This document shows positions 1 to 14,889 of a DNA stretch of 64,000 bases, in pieces; position 1 is the stretch's first letter, and the number at the start of each line of letters is the position of its first letter. The position numbers and the translations under genes are program-made. The DNA comes from Blakeslea trispora (lineage: Eukaryota > Mucoromycota > Mucoromycetes > Mucorales > Choanephoraceae): contig JAIWNE010000084.1 in assembly GCA_025331445.1 (NCBI GenBank), positions 1-64,000 on the forward strand, read 5' to 3'. The notes under the pieces are model-generated. The model was not told the DNA's origin and did no database searches. It saw only the letters and a program-made list of their open reading frames with translations.

Positions 1-640
1 TGATGAGCAGGAGCGTAGTGACATGAGTCAAAAAATAGAAAAAGGTGGCGAAGCAGTATGGAGTAAACTGCATGTAATCCTATTCGTTACCTTGCTCGCA
101 GTCTAAAATTAAACTTATGCCAGGTATTCTTTATTGAAGTTCTGCGGTTGCTTATACGCAAAAAGAAGTCTGCGGTAAGTAAAGAACAACACATGAGTCA
201 TAATACAACAATCACTCTAGAAAGAGATCATTCGTTGAAGTCCCCCTCCTTTTTTTATCATTCCAGAATGAAGCAAAACAACAATTTGATTCAGCTGCTG
301 TCATTACAACAATGGTGCACGAAGCATTGTTCTACTTTTGGGACGCGCTTTAAAGACGTGTAAAGTGAAAAGAACTTCAGTGTCCAAACAGTAACACAAT
401 TGTACCACGGATTACCCAAAAATATACATCACAAAAAAGCCATTATAGTATAAAAATAAAATGGTCAAGCCATGAATTCATATGTATATATAAAGCGCAT
501 CAAAAAAAAAGAGATCTACTAGACATTTTTGTTATAGAATTCATCTATTCTTTTTAAAAAAAAACTTCTTCTTTTTTTTTGCTCCCCCGCCAAAAACACT
601 ATCCACCACTCTAAAACTAAATTAACTTTTAAAAATCAAA
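1..640. other. Left-edge non-coding stretch and 5' region of the WWE-like gene
   Basis: No convincing coding sequence. The only open frame (148-363, +) has no domain and ordinary AT-rich composition. The last 150 bases are the promoter and 5' leader of the gene at 641, with a TATA box and T-rich runs. The first bases could be the 3' flank of a gene outside the window, but nothing shows this. Confidence 0.6.
487..494 (+). promoter_or_regulatory. TATA box of the WWE-like gene
   Basis: TATATAAA stands 147 nt upstream of the ATG at 641, a normal distance for a fungal TATA promoter with a leader of about 100 nt. The leader contains T-rich blocks. Inferred from sequence only. Confidence 0.5.
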
Positions 641-850
641 ATGGGTTCCGTACAATGGGTTTACGCTAATGGATCATCATGGGTTACATTGGACGCTTTA
701 GCACAACAACATATTGAAAGTCTTTGGTCATTCAATTCATCAAGCTGGATTCAAACACAATCGTTCCGCTATCCAGTCTATGTCGACATTGGACAGATGC
801 TTTTGATGTGTAATAATGTTAGTTACAGTATTGCACGTAGACGAGCCTAA
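641..850 (+). CDS. Small WWE-domain-like protein (69 aa)
   Basis: A single-exon ORF of 69 codons with a good start context (AAAATGG). The whole protein resembles one WWE domain: a W-x-Y start at residues 6-8, a second Trp at 15, a QQHIESLW stretch matching the conserved glutamate helix, then YPVYVDI and a terminal SIARRR like the basic end of WWE domains. WWE domains bind ADP-ribose or poly-ADP-ribose units and usually sit in large ubiquitin-ligase or PARP proteins. A stand-alone copy is unusual. It has no signal peptide and no membrane segment. A TATA box lies upstream and an AATAAA downstream, so it looks like a genuine transcription unit. The family call is by motif reading; binding is not shown. 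Confidence 0.6.
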   Translation: MGSVQWVYANGSSWVTLDALAQQHIESLWSFNSSSWIQTQSFRYPVYVDIGQMLLMCNNVSYSIARRRA

Positions 851-1407
851 ATCGTCTTTTTTCTTGAATGCTTCTACACCCTCCCCCCCCCCTTTTTCTT
901 AAAAACAAATTGATTTCGAATGTTCTCACCTTTTCAAGTATGTACATACACTCCTCCCCCCCCCCTTTTAGACACAAAAAGCTCGAACAATTCTATTCAC
1001 CTATTCCTTTAAAGCCAACTTATACACTAACATATACCATTGCACACAAGCCATTCATTCTGTTGTTTCACTTTCTATTCATGTTCCTTCTCTTTCTTCT
1101 ATGCCCCCCTCTATTTATTTAACCTATGATTTTCATCACTGGATGTTACGCCTATTCCCTCTATTTTATGCCCGAATGAACAAATAAAACAAATGTCAAA
1201 TAATCTTTTCATTTTAGTAAAATTTTTTAGATTGCTTGACAACATATTCTACTCTTTTTTTTTTTCTTCTTTTTTGTTTATTAAGCTAAATAATGTAGTT
1301 TAGAAAAGATCTAGAGAATACGAGTTGGATAAAATGAAAAAGATATGCAGAAAGTAAAGAAAAATACATGCTTTAAAAATAAAGAGGGGGGAAAATAAGT
1401 GATGAGC
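851..1407. other. Convergent 3' flanks between the WWE-like gene and PRP43
   Basis: Pyrimidine-rich with two C runs (about 883-893 and 955-966). An AATAAA at 1183-1188 is a plausible polyadenylation signal for the plus-strand gene. The open frame at 868-1122 is low-complexity and was not accepted. Confidence 0.6.
1183..1188 (+). terminator. Possible polyadenylation signal AATAAA
   Basis: AATAAA about 330 nt after the stop codon of the WWE-like gene. The distance is rather long, so other A-rich sites may be used. Confidence 0.3.
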
Positions 1408-3751
<2,344 letters not shown>

Positions 3752-4023
3752 GGTCAAGCTATAAAGAAGAAGAAAAAAAAAAATAGTAAAGGATACTAAA
3801 AAAAAAAAAAAAAAAAAAAAAAAGTATTTTTTTAAAAAAAAGAATCGCATTAGCAGTCCATTTATCAAGTCACGCCTAATCCGCATAAAAAAATAACATC
3901 TATCAAGAGTTTTTTTTTTTTTGTATGTGTTGATTTATGAAGAAAGTAACTCTATATTTAAATAAATTATGCTGTATTGTAGATATGGAAAAAGAGAGAG
4001 AATGCTGTTAGCTATAAAATACA

Positions 4024-5260
4024 CTATGAATGACTGATGGATGAAGATATGGAACGTTCTAATGTGGCCGGTAATTGAGCTTTCTTTTGACCTGGCCAAA
4101 TATATGAACTTGCCCAATTTGCGATATGATTTAAAATGCCAGAGTTATGGATGGTGGATGTCTTGTGGATGTCTGTAGCTGTCTGATGTGTCTTGACTAG
4201 AGCTGGTTGAGCCACTTCACTCTTTTCTTTGTAAGCCACAATGGAGCCAGTAGAAGACGAACGACATAATTGAGCCACAGGTTTTTCCGTTTCCGAATCA
4301 TTCGAGTATTGATACATGGGGGAAGATTGGGTGATTTGGACAGATGAGGATGTGGATGAGATGGAGGATATATCGTCGGTATCTTGATCTGAATGGGATC
4401 GCTTTAAGCGTGCAGGTGCGATTTTTTTGATTGTAGACGATGTATACTGTGGAGGAAGATGATCTATATGGGATATTACCTCGTCTGTCTCTAGATCGCT
4501 ACTACTTGTGTACATATCTTCTTCTTCATAATAATAGGCATGGATCGGTTCTTCCACTGTCACTGCTATACATTGCTCTACTTGAGTGTTGAATCTCAAT
4601 TTCGGTTGACGGTGCGTTGCCAGGATAGCAGGTGAAACAGCTTTTAGTTTCTGATTGACTTGAGAAAGGGATGATGTACGACTGTGACGTTGCGTATTGT
4701 AGAGTGAGAGTTCGGTAGCTGATCTTCTTAACAAATCGACCTGAGTCAATTTCTTGAGTGCTGACTTTAATTTCGGTGGTTGATTTTGCTTGGTTTGGAT
4801 GGGTAGCATCAATCCTAATGTATCTGCTGTTGTTGGCTTTTTGGGTTTCAAGTAAGGATCTTCATCCCCAATCACTCTATGTAATGGACCATAGAGCCAT
4901 GTCACATCACTATCTTTTAGCCTACATGTAGCCAATGAGTTTCCATCATTCAAGTGTTTTTATAAAAATAATTTACCAATTCAAGGTCTGTGGACTAATG
5001 GTTTTCAAATTGTTTCTTTGTTTGGCCCATGTTCTCCAAGAAGCATTTTCTAATCGAATGCCGTCTACGACTTGCTTCTTTTGTTTGGTCATGACTCTCC
5101 AGGATGCAGCAAGATCCATCTCATCAAACTGGTAAGATAAATAGTCGACACACATTTCTGGTTGTTGAACATGACGTCTTTGTTGCGATCCAAAGTCGTC
5201 TTCTGCTACTGATTTTTTCAGTATGGAACCTGTAGTTGCTGCTGTCACTATAGGTGCCAT
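4024..5260 (-). CDS. REG1-type protein phosphatase 1 regulatory subunit with AreA GATA-like domain (PF08550/DUF1752)
   Basis: Two exons (5260-4977 and 4921-4024) joined through a 55-nt intron, coding for 393 aa. Residues about 40-110 carry the fungal DUF1752 signature: DYLSY, SWRVMTK, RLENASWRTW and, across the splice, LNWLKDSDVTWLYGPL. Residues 146-165 have the SALKK / LLRRS pattern. KLRFNTQVEQCIAV at 202-215 is the hallmark of Reg1/Reg2 proteins, where the RF-centred motif docks type 1 phosphatase (Glc7) for glucose repression. The rest is Ser/Thr-rich and looks disordered. By family knowledge it would direct PP1 towards Snf1 kinase; this role is inferred. The intron interrupts the conserved domain, which supports the join. 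It is somewhat shorter than yeast Reg1. Confidence 0.82.
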
Positions 5261-6279
5261 ATGAGGGGTTACTGAACGGAAAAGAGAGAGAGAGAAAAAA
5301 AAAATTAGAGGAAGGGGGTGGGGGAGGAGTTTTTTTTTTTTTAGGAAAAAAGAGATAAGCTAATTTAAAGTACAGCTATCCGCACATACTTTTTTCTTTG
5401 GATGGTGCAATTGAGTCAAGTATTCGAGACATTGTTTGTTAAAGTTGTTTGTTAAACTTGCCCCTAAACGTCCTTCTTTTGTTGATAATGGAATATATAT
5501 TTTGTTCCCTTTTTTTAGATAGGGGAAATTAGACGACTATGATGGGCAAATACAGTTATTAAGATGAGAGAACTTTAACTCAACATCCTATATTTAATTC
5601 TGAGCAAGGAAACACAGTTTGTATTTTACACACAAGATGTTGTCTTGTTTAAATTGTCTAGATCCTATTCTTTACAAGATAACAAGTTAATAGCCTGTGA
5701 TTGTAGTATAGATGAACGCTTATTTCTTGAAAGTATAAATATTTGTTTTGAAAACATTGTTGATTTTAAAAGAGAGAAATAGCTTTACAATGATTTGACA
5801 ACATTTTCAATGTATCACAGCCATACTGTAATATTGATTGCATTGTACCGATTCGGATGAATGTGAGACTCACATGTATACTTTTTATGACAACCGTGCA
5901 TATGCCATTGAGATGAAACTTTCCTCCCCCCCTTATTCTCTCTACTGTATCGTATTTTTTTTTTTTACATAATACAAGTACCGCAAAATATTCACAAATT
6001 GAAATAGTTAAAACGCGTTTTAAAGAAGTTTTTTTTTTTATTGGAATATTGACTTGAAAAAATAGAAATGAAAGAATTGAAATATGAACAATAGGAAATA
6101 TATAAGAAAAAGAGAGAGACAACCTAAATGTGTATGTATATGTTGCCAAATTTATATATATATATGTATGGGAAAAAAGCGAAAAAAAAGGGGGGGGAAA
6201 GAGAAAAAGGGAATTACATGTGTATAGGTTAAAAGTTATTTACATGATGTATATATAGAAGTTGTATGTATAGTTGAGG
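5261..6279. other. Non-coding stretch upstream of the REG1-like gene
   Basis: Contains purine tracts at about 5280-5345 just upstream of the REG1-like start, then AT-rich DNA. The minus-strand frame 5766-6149 begins in repetitive hydrophobic sequence from T runs and shows no domain, so it was not accepted. It also holds the 3' flank of the small gene at 6280. Confidence 0.55.
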
Positions 6280-6582
6280 TTAATGGACAAGGCTGATATA
6301 ATTGCTTCTAGAGTCTCCAACACTAAAAGATCTAGGGCGACCGTGTTTAGTGGTAGGATCTGTAACGGACAAATGAGAAACAGCTTGGTGAATAGGCACA
6401 AAACAAGTATCATGGGGTAAAGGGTTGCTTGTGCGTGTAATGTTCAGGTCTTCCATGATGGTAGAGTGAGAAGCAAAAAGAATCTGTCGAAGTTCTTGAC
6501 AAGCTTCATCATTGTTATCTGTCCAGGCATCCTTGGTGGTATATGAAGAAGGCTTCTTTGGGCGAGGTGCAACAATGTTCAT
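6280..6582 (-). CDS. Small hypothetical protein (100 aa)
   Basis: Single-exon frame of 100 codons with an A-rich leader just upstream. The composition looks like real coding sequence rather than low complexity: residues 1-35 include PRPKKPSSYTTKDAWTDNNDEACQ, followed by a helix-like ELRQILFASHSTIMEDL, and a C-terminal Ser/Arg patch (GRPRSFSVGDSRSNY) that could be a phosphorylation site. No signal peptide, no membrane segment, and no family I recognise. A single short exon without homology keeps confidence moderate. Confidence 0.5.
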   Translation of the reverse strand: MNIVAPRPKKPSSYTTKDAWTDNNDEACQELRQILFASHSTIMEDLNITRTSNPLPHDTCFVPIHQAVSHLSVTDPTTKHGRPRSFSVGDSRSNYISLVH

Positions 6583-8854
6583 TATTTATATAAATTATTT
6601 ACAAAAAAAAAAAAAAAAAGATGACAAAATACAAAAAAGAAAAGAAAGAAAGAAAGAGAAAATGACTGGGCGTCATTAAAAGAAAAAATAAAAGCTATAT
6701 TCGGACTTTTAATTGGTTTAAGGTTCAAGTGTCACTGGGGGCTGGCGCTTTTTACCATTTTTGAAAGTAGAAAAGAGAGAGAGAGAATCATCATCATTTC
6801 GATTGCACTCACTGCAAAAAAAAAAAAAGAGATCAAAGAATGATATAATAAAAGTGAGCTAATATCAGTCTTATCAATTGCATAGCCGTGTAAACAAAGA
6901 GAGCAGCTAATGTTTGTACCCTTTTGAATCAGAGTGTTGACAAAGCCCTTTATAAAACAAACACATCAATAAAAAGTTGTTTGCCATACCTCTTTAAATG
7001 TTTGTGTGTGTATGATAAATTACTGATATGCGATAAAGAAAGTAATTGTCCTTTATTGAGAAATACGTTTCTTTATATGTGATCCTTGAACTGCTTTCAA
7101 CATGTGGATTACTTTGGGATCAAAAAAATTTGAAAACAAAGCAACCTATGTATCAGCATAAAGATGCTTTGGTTTTGAGGCAGCCATATTAAAACTGAAC
7201 AAGAGGATGAATGCTGATAATAGAGAAACATCTCTCAAACAAATAACTCTATTGAACTTGTTTAAAGCATAAATAGACATGCCCTTCAAAATAATTCATA
7301 ATAAACATAGCTTTCGGTTCGATAGACATACTAGTTTATTAAAGAAGAAGCATTTTCTTTTTTTTGTGTATGCAACACAATCAATGTACTTGTTTATAAC
7401 AGGAGAGTACATAAAGACTAGTGAATCTCCCTTTAGGATTTTGATGCTACCTATTTAAGGAATAGCGTCTATATGTATATCGAACCAAGAAAATTGCCCA
7501 AAAAGAAATCTCAAGCTAATAAATTTATGAGCGTATTTTAGCCTATGTATTCTAGAAATAACTATGTTTAGATGATGGCGATAGGAAAATTAAGATAAAA
7601 AAAATAAGATTAGGGGCTAACGTGAAGAGGATGCTTTCTCTGTACTTTTTTTTTTGTGGTACATCAATCTCATTGTAGTGATATAAGAAGAAAGTTGGTT
7701 GGCTATGGGCAAATTTGCTAAATGCAGTGTTTCTGACTTGTTGCTGCGAAATTGCCCCTCTACATAACCTCATGAATGGCAGTATCGAAGCAAGGACACA
7801 AACTCAGCATCCATTCTTCTGCAAATTACAAGTCATTTGTTCAAGCTATTTCTATTCTTGGTCATATAAATCTTTAGCAAAGTTAGCCCATATCAACTGT
7901 GACACTGCGGCTGTCAAAAACAAAATTGTATGAACGAAATTGTTAGTCCTTTTGTTGATGTTCAGGATATCAATAAATCTTTTTTAAGCTGGTAGTTGTA
8001 CAGTTTTTCTAGATGAGCAGCATACAGCAGGCAGTGAGAAGTGTGTGGCTTCTCCTAAGGTCAAAGGTATAAATAAAAAAAAAAAGGCTTGAAGTGTAGA
8101 CTTCTTTCATCTTGGTCAAACAAACATCATTACCCAAAGTCACTCTTGTTTATTTAGATTTGCACCGTCTTGCTCTACACTAATTTGAAATGTATGCTTT
8201 AGCATAATGAACTCGCCAAAGATCTTTAGGGTTTATCTAGAGTATTTCCGTTTATTTAATATAGAACACTCTTAAAATCAATAACTGCAAGACATCTGTC
8301 AACTAGACAGGTCAATACATCATCACTAATCTCACTTTATGCTTCTGAGAGCAAATTCTTTCATTTGATCAGAATTTTCGACTGCATGCTGTTCTCAATC
8401 TTCAGTTCAGAAAGTTTACCAACAGATTGTTCAAAGGGGATCAAAATCTGTGCTTTGTGTCGGTAGAGTCCATATAAAACCTTTTTTTTTTTTTTGGTGA
8501 TCAACGCAAATTTATGCTGTTGAATCATTCCCAATGTCTCTAGTTACTGTTGGCCTTTGTTCTTTAGAAGCATTTGCTTGGATGTTTCAACATCATGTCA
8601 TGAATACTCATTGCCCCTGATGATTTGCAGCTAATATTTATGTCTAATCAAATACATTTTTGTTTACTATTTGCTTGAGATCAAGTTTTTTTTTACTGAT
8701 GATGCATATCCATTTGAAGACAGTAACAGTTTTGTTTTGAAAAAAGATGTATTTGTTTATTTTTTCTAAGAGTGATAAATCTACAAGTTTAAAATAAATG
8801 AAGGTTATGTTCAGTATGTAATGTTATGTATATAAAAGGCATGAAATAGATGAA

Positions 8855-8885
<31 letters not shown>

Positions 8886-8904
8886 AGTGATATTATAGTT
8901 GTGC
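6583..8904. other. Long non-coding stretch
   Basis: About 2.3 kb without a supportable gene. It holds A/T homopolymers, AG-rich tracts near 6640 and 6775, and two overlapping short frames (7552-7773 minus, 7715-7933 plus) with no domain. The right end is the 3' region of CPA2 and has a GT microsatellite. Confidence 0.55.
8858..8883. repeat. (GT)n microsatellite
   Basis: About 12 uninterrupted GT units in the 3' flank of CPA2, visible directly in the sequence. Confidence 0.9.
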
Positions 8905-11900
8905 TTAGATCTTGGCATCAATGTATTCACTCCAACATTTAACTTCATCAGGAATCTTCTCAGCTGTACGAGGCTCATCAGTACGGTGACGGATACAAGA
9001 ATCAACAAAGAGAACAGCAACCTTAGAATCATTGATCAAAGGAATACCAAAGTCAACAGCAGCACGACGACAGACATAAGCTTCATCCAATTGGTTGGGA
9101 GCACGAATCTTGGCAAGGTGGATCACAAAATCAATGTTGTTGTCCTTAAAGTGCTTGTTCAACACACGCTTGTCTTCAGCACAGGCAGCAATGGGCAAGC
9201 AGACAGAAGGCACTTGAGCTTCCTTTTCCAAAAAGAGCTTGTCTTGTTCAGTAGGAACAAAGATAGGGTGACCAAGTTCATTGTACAAGGTCTTTGCAAC
9301 ATAAGCATAATCCTTCTTGTCTGTCACGTTGTCACCACCAATCAACACACCAGCACCACGGCTTGGAATACGGAAGTTTTGTGTAGATTGAATGGCAGCC
9401 CAGAAAGCTTCGTATTTGTCTTTACCGAAACAAGCAACCTCACCAGTAGAAGCCATCTCGACACCCAAGAATGGATCGGCACCAGCAAGACGAGTCCATG
9501 AGAATTGAGGTACTTTGACAGCTTGGTAAGCATATGCCTTGGCCATCAAATCAACAGGAGCAGGTACATTCTTGTTGGCTAAGGCACGAGTGGCAACGTC
9601 AATAAAGTTGACACCCAAAACCTTGGATACGAAGGGGAATGAACGAGAAGCACGCAAGTTACATTCAATGACCTTGAGAAGAGGCTCTTCTTGACCAGGA
9701 ACTTCTTGCTTGATGATCTGCATGTTGTAGGGACCAGTGATCTGGAAAGCAGCAGCAACCTTGTCAGCAATTTCCTTCAAACGACGCATGGTGTTGGCGG
9801 ACAAGTCGCGAGGAGGCAAGACCAAACTGGCATCACCAGAGTGAACACCGGCATTTTCAACATGTTCAGAAACAGCATGAACCAAGACAGTACCCTGGCT
9901 AGCAACACAGTCAACATCGATTTCTTGAGCATTTTCAATAAACTTGGTGATGACAACAGGATGAAGAGGAGATACATTGGTAGCATCTGTCAAGTTGTGC
10001 TTGAGGGCTTCAGGAGTGTAGGCTACGTTCATGGCAGCACCAGAAAGAACATAAGAAGGACGAACAAGAACGGGATAACCAACGCTCTCAGCAAAGGCAA
10101 AGGCAGCTTCAACACTGGTCAATTCCTTCCATGCAGGTTGATCAACACCAATCTTATCCAACATCTTGGAGAATTGGAAACGATCTTCAGCAGCATCAAT
10201 CATGATGGGAGATGTACCGAGAATGTTGACTTGGTTTTCGTGTAACTTCAATGCAATGTTCTGAGGCAATTGACCACCAACACTCACAACAGCACCCTTA
10301 GTACCTTCCAATTCGGTAATATCCATCACACGTTCAAAACTGAGTTCTTCGAAATACAAACGATCACATTCATCGAAATCAGTCGAGACGGTTTCAGGGT
10401 TGTAGTTGACCATCACTGTCTTTTCACCTTGTTGACGCAAGGCACGACTGCAGGAAACACCACACCAATCAAATTCAACAGAAGAACCGATACGATAAAC
10501 ACCTGAACCCAATACCATAGTACCATTTTCGTCAAAGGTAACATCATTGGTGGCAGCATTGTAAGTTGTGTAAAGATAGTTGGTGTGAGCAGGGAATTCG
10601 GCAGCAACAGTATCGATACGCTTGACGTTGGGAATGATGTTGTGGCTCTTACGAGTAGAACGGACAGCTAACTCATCAGCACCAATCAACTTGGCAATCT
10701 TGGCATCAGAGAAACCAGACTTCTTTGCATTCTTGAGCAAGTCGACAGGCAAGTCTTGAGCAGGAGTACCAGCAAGTTCAATCAAGCTCAGTTGGATGTT
10801 GGCAATCTTTTGAAGCTTGTACAAGAACCATTTGTCAATGTTGGTCAGTTTGTTGATGTGATCAACAGTGTACTTGTCACGAATGGCCTTGTCCTTGTTC
10901 AACATGACTTGGCCAATAGCAAACAAACGACGATCAGTAGGGTTTGCCAAAACATCATCGACATCCTCAAAAGGTTCAGGAAGACCATCGAAACCAGAGA
11001 AGCTAGGGTCTACTTGACGAATGGCCTTTTGCAAACTTTCTTCAAAGGTACGGCCGACAGCCATGACTTCACCAACAGATTTCATGGCAGAACCAATGTG
11101 GCGATCAACGTATTGGAACTTGGCAAGATCCCAACGAGGAATTTTGGTAACAATGTAATCAAGAGAAGGTTCGAAACAAGCAGTGGTTGTCTTGGTGACA
11201 GCATTCTGAAGACTGGGCAAGGTATGACCAAGGGCAATCTTGGCAGCAATGAAGGCAAGAGGATAACCGGTGGCTTTAGAAGCAAGGGCACTAGAACGAC
11301 TAAGACGAGCATTGACTTCGATGACTCTGAATTCCAAACTCTTGGGGTTAAGGGTATATTGAACGTTACATTCACCTACGACACCCAAGTGACGGATAAT
11401 CTTGATGGCAGCAGTACGCAACATGTGGTACTCTTCATCACTGAGTGTTTGAGAAGGAGCAACCACAATAGATTCACCAGTATGAACACCGAGAGGATCA
11501 AAGTTTTCCATGTTACAGACAGTGATACAGTTGTTTGCAGCATCACGCATGACTTCGTATTCGACTTCCTTCCAACCCTTCATGGAGCGTTCAACCAACA
11601 ATTGAGGGACAAGAGTCAAGGACTTGGTAGCCAATGTACGAAGTTCTTGTTCATTATCAGCGAAACCAGAACCAAGACCACCAAGGGCATAAGCACAACG
11701 AACAATGACAGGATAACCGATTTCACGAGCAGCATTCAAAGCTTCATCGACAGTATTACAGGCAGTTGATTGGGCAACAGGGACGTCAATTTCTAAATTA
11801 AAAAAAAAATTAGATGATCTCTTATCATCTGGGTTTTAATGTTGAAAGCACATTACCATTCAAGGCCTTCACGAACAAATCACGATCTTCGGAAGTGATG

Positions 11901-12421
11901 AGTGTTTGAATTGGAGTACCAAGGACCTTGATGTTTAAACGCTTCAAGATACCAGAGCGGTCAAGTTCAATACCACAGTTCAAGGCAGTTTGACCACCAA
12001 AAGTAAGCAAGATACCATCAGGACGTTCTCGCTCCAAAATGTTGGAGACATATTCACATGTGACAGGCAAGAAATAAACCTTATCAGCAAGGGTGTGAGA
12101 TGTTTGGATGGTAGCAATGTTGGGGTTTACCAAGATGGTCTTGATACCAGATTCACGCAAAGCCTTGATGGCTTGAGAACCTATAGATAAAGCTCATTCA
12201 TTGACTTGTTTCAATATTATTTACATCAAATCTTGCTTACCTGAATAATCAAATTCACCAGCTTGACCAATGCTGAGACCACCAGAGCCCAAAACGAGTA
12301 CTTTCTTGACATCGACAAGAGGAACATTAGAGAGAATTTCTTCGGAAACCTTAGCAGCAGCACCTTCACGAGAGGTAGTTGGGGGAGCAGAAAGACCGAA
12401 AGATTGAGTAGTAGCAGACAT
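8905..12421 (-). CDS. CPA2: Carbamoyl phosphate synthase large subunit (arginine-type, Cpa2-like)
   Basis: Makes carbamoyl phosphate from ammonia, bicarbonate and two ATP, for citrulline and arginine synthesis. Three exons (12421-12241, 12180-11857, 11792-8905) give 1130 aa, close to yeast Cpa2 (1118). Both introns are short and phase 1. The N-terminal half begins [24 protein letters not shown], with VYFLPVT and GGQTALNCG before the first ATP-grasp domain ([14 protein letters not shown]). The second half repeats the fold ([31 protein letters not shown]) and ends in the MGS-like allosteric domain. No glutaminase domain and no aspartate carbamoyltransferase are fused, which separates it from the pyrimidine enzyme Ura2. 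The 36-residue leader before the first domain is Ser/Thr/Ala-rich; mitochondrial import is possible but not clear. The small subunit is not in the window. Confidence 0.95.
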
Positions 12422-14889
12422 ATTTACTTGATTAGGATGTTGTCGATATAAGTTTTATCAAATGCCAAAAGACCAGAAGTAATTAAATTGAAAGCAATAT
12501 GCATATAATATCACAGAAAAAGAAAGAAAATGTTGCTTTTTTTTTTGGGATATTGTTTTTTTTCGTCTAGGTTGAAATTGAAAAAAAAGCTTTTTTTTCC
12601 CAAAAAAAAAGAATAGTTTAAGTATTGATTTTTGAAAAAAAAGAAAGAAGAGAGAGGGAAAAAGAAGAAGAAGATGTTTGATTTGAAGCTTGATTTTTAT
12701 ATGAAATGTCAAGAATCTTATCTGTTCTGGTGAAACAACGAAAAGTGACTATTTTAAGGCAAGTCATTTTTTTTATTGTGAGTCATTGTTGGTCCCTATG
12801 ATGTCTCATTTTTCATAATCTTGATCGCTACTAGAAAAAAGATACTTATACAAGCGGAGACAGCTTTTTACCTTTTTTCCATTCTTTGATTCAATGCCTT
12901 TCTTTCTCTTACTCTCTCTCTCTCTTTCCTTTCTTCTCGCCAAAAAAGACACTATTACAAGGACTCAGATCTAACTAATTGATTTGGAGTGATAGGCTTT
13001 CATATACGACTGAGTGTATGTTCTTGGTTGTTGATTAGGTGTCAAAACAATTTTAGAGGAAAATTTGGTTTCGGGTTTTCAATTTATAATCTTATCTTAA
13101 CAGCTGCTTCCTTATTTGGGAGTAACTTGTACCAGTCATCGGTGAAAGACAGGTTTTAATGTAACTCTGATTGTTATCTTACATTTCAAAGATACTTATT
13201 TGGTTGCTAAGCTCTTGTTTGTAGCCTTGCTGAAATAAAAAGCGAAACCTGTTTGATTGGTCTATGGGCTTGCAAAAAAAGAGAGAAAAAGAGTACAACT
13301 GAAAACTCGTTGTTCAATCTGTTGTCAAATCTAAATTCTGACAAGAACGAATCAGATCTTTTATTCTTTGGAATTTAGTCAATTCTGATTAAATAAAAAA
13401 AAAAATTAGAAGGATGTTGGACTAACACAATTTCGAAATAGGCCTGAGCAAGGTGAGTGCTCTTTATATTGCGATATGTAGCAAGTTGCAAACATATCAT
13501 AATGTAGGTCTCTTTAATGCTCAAGAATACTAATCTAGCAGCCTTAACTAGTTGACTCGTCAAAATGTACATGGTCTTCTTAAACCACAAACTACGAGTT
13601 TTAAAAATCCTACTTGTCGCGTATTTTTGATAATTTATCAATTGATAAACACATGCACTTGAACACTTTCTATATTTCTTTTCTACAAACGAAATTTGAT
13701 AAAAAGCTATGCAACCTTGAGCATGTTATTATCTACTTTTTTTTTTTACAATGCTGTATAATTACATAACATACTTACTTGATGTTGGCATACATTCTAC
13801 TGGTATGAAACTGAATTTAGCCAGCATTCAAATAGTACAGGAGTCGCTTTATTTAAGAAGTGTTCATATTTTTAAGAAACACACTCTTGTGTTATATACT
13901 CTTACATTGAATGATATTTTAACGCCTGAAGCGATATAAGTCAAAGGGTTGCACTCTCATATAGAGAATAATCTTATATCAAGCAACTCTTAAATCAAAC
14001 GACTACTGTATGCCTTTAGAGCTCTCTATTCACTTAAGATTTCATACACATATTTTTTTTTTTTTTTTGGTAAGGAATAACTGTATGGCCTTTGTCCATA
14101 CTGATTAGCGCTAACACTCTTCATACCAAACAATATCAATTATAGTTTTACCGAAACTTACTGATGATACTCCAAGACCAAAATCGGCAGTGAACCTGAT
14201 ACACAATAGCCCTTAGTACCTGAGCTGTCAAACTTTATGGTGAAATAAGTGAGAAAAAGGAAATGGGAAAGCATAGAATAAGCCTATTATTGGCTGCGCA
14301 TAGTAAGCTACAAGAAAATCAAGGTCCAAATACAGCAAAATTGTAAGCTCAGATTCATAAACACAAAAGGAAGCAAGATGTTTTTATTTATCAAATAAAA
14401 ACGTGATTAATACAGTAAGGCAAAAACGTGAATTAGTCAATTTTTTTTTTTGGCTCGCAATTCGTCTTCACTCCTTGTCACCTCTGTCTCCCTCTCTTTC
14501 TTTTCTTCTTTTCTCTCTTTTTTTTTGTGATGTTAGGAGCAAGTCATCCATAACCTGTCTAGATACCTGATTTTCTGCCAAAATGCAAGCATTTCAATTT
14601 TCTCGAGAAATTAAGGTTTTTTTTTGTTTTTCTTGCGTTTTTTGCTCATGACACAAATTATCGCGAGGTACTGAGAGGTGTGTAACAAAGCATTTTCCCT
14701 GTGTTTATTGTTCTCTATACCTTTTCTTTCTTTCTCCTCTCTTTTTCTTTTGGGACCCAACACAACTCGATACCTCGTTTCTCTCTATTTGTCTTTTTCT
14801 ACTTTTTATTTGTTTCTTTATAAATAATATATGCCACACTTTTGCGTGTGAGCAAAGACATTTGTCAGAATAATATACGAGAAAAAAAT
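12422..14889. other. Divergent intergenic region between CPA2 and the formin
   Basis: About 2.5 kb between divergently transcribed genes. It holds long T and CT tracts (about 12890-12950 and 14480-14530, and again 14715-14800) typical of fungal promoters. Short frames at 12458-12712, 13375-13641 and 13751-13939 show no domain. I see no uORF pattern that would suggest the arginine attenuator peptide, and such a peptide would belong to the small subunit gene anyway. Confidence 0.5.

Noticed and set aside
5766..6149. 127-codon minus-strand frame with hydrophobic N-terminus
   Set aside because: Built on T and A runs, no conserved-looking segments and no promoter or splice context.
8899..11769. 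Long plus-strand frames opposite CPA2 (200, 184 and 337 codons)
   Set aside because: Antisense shadows of a strongly biased coding region; no domain and no promoter.
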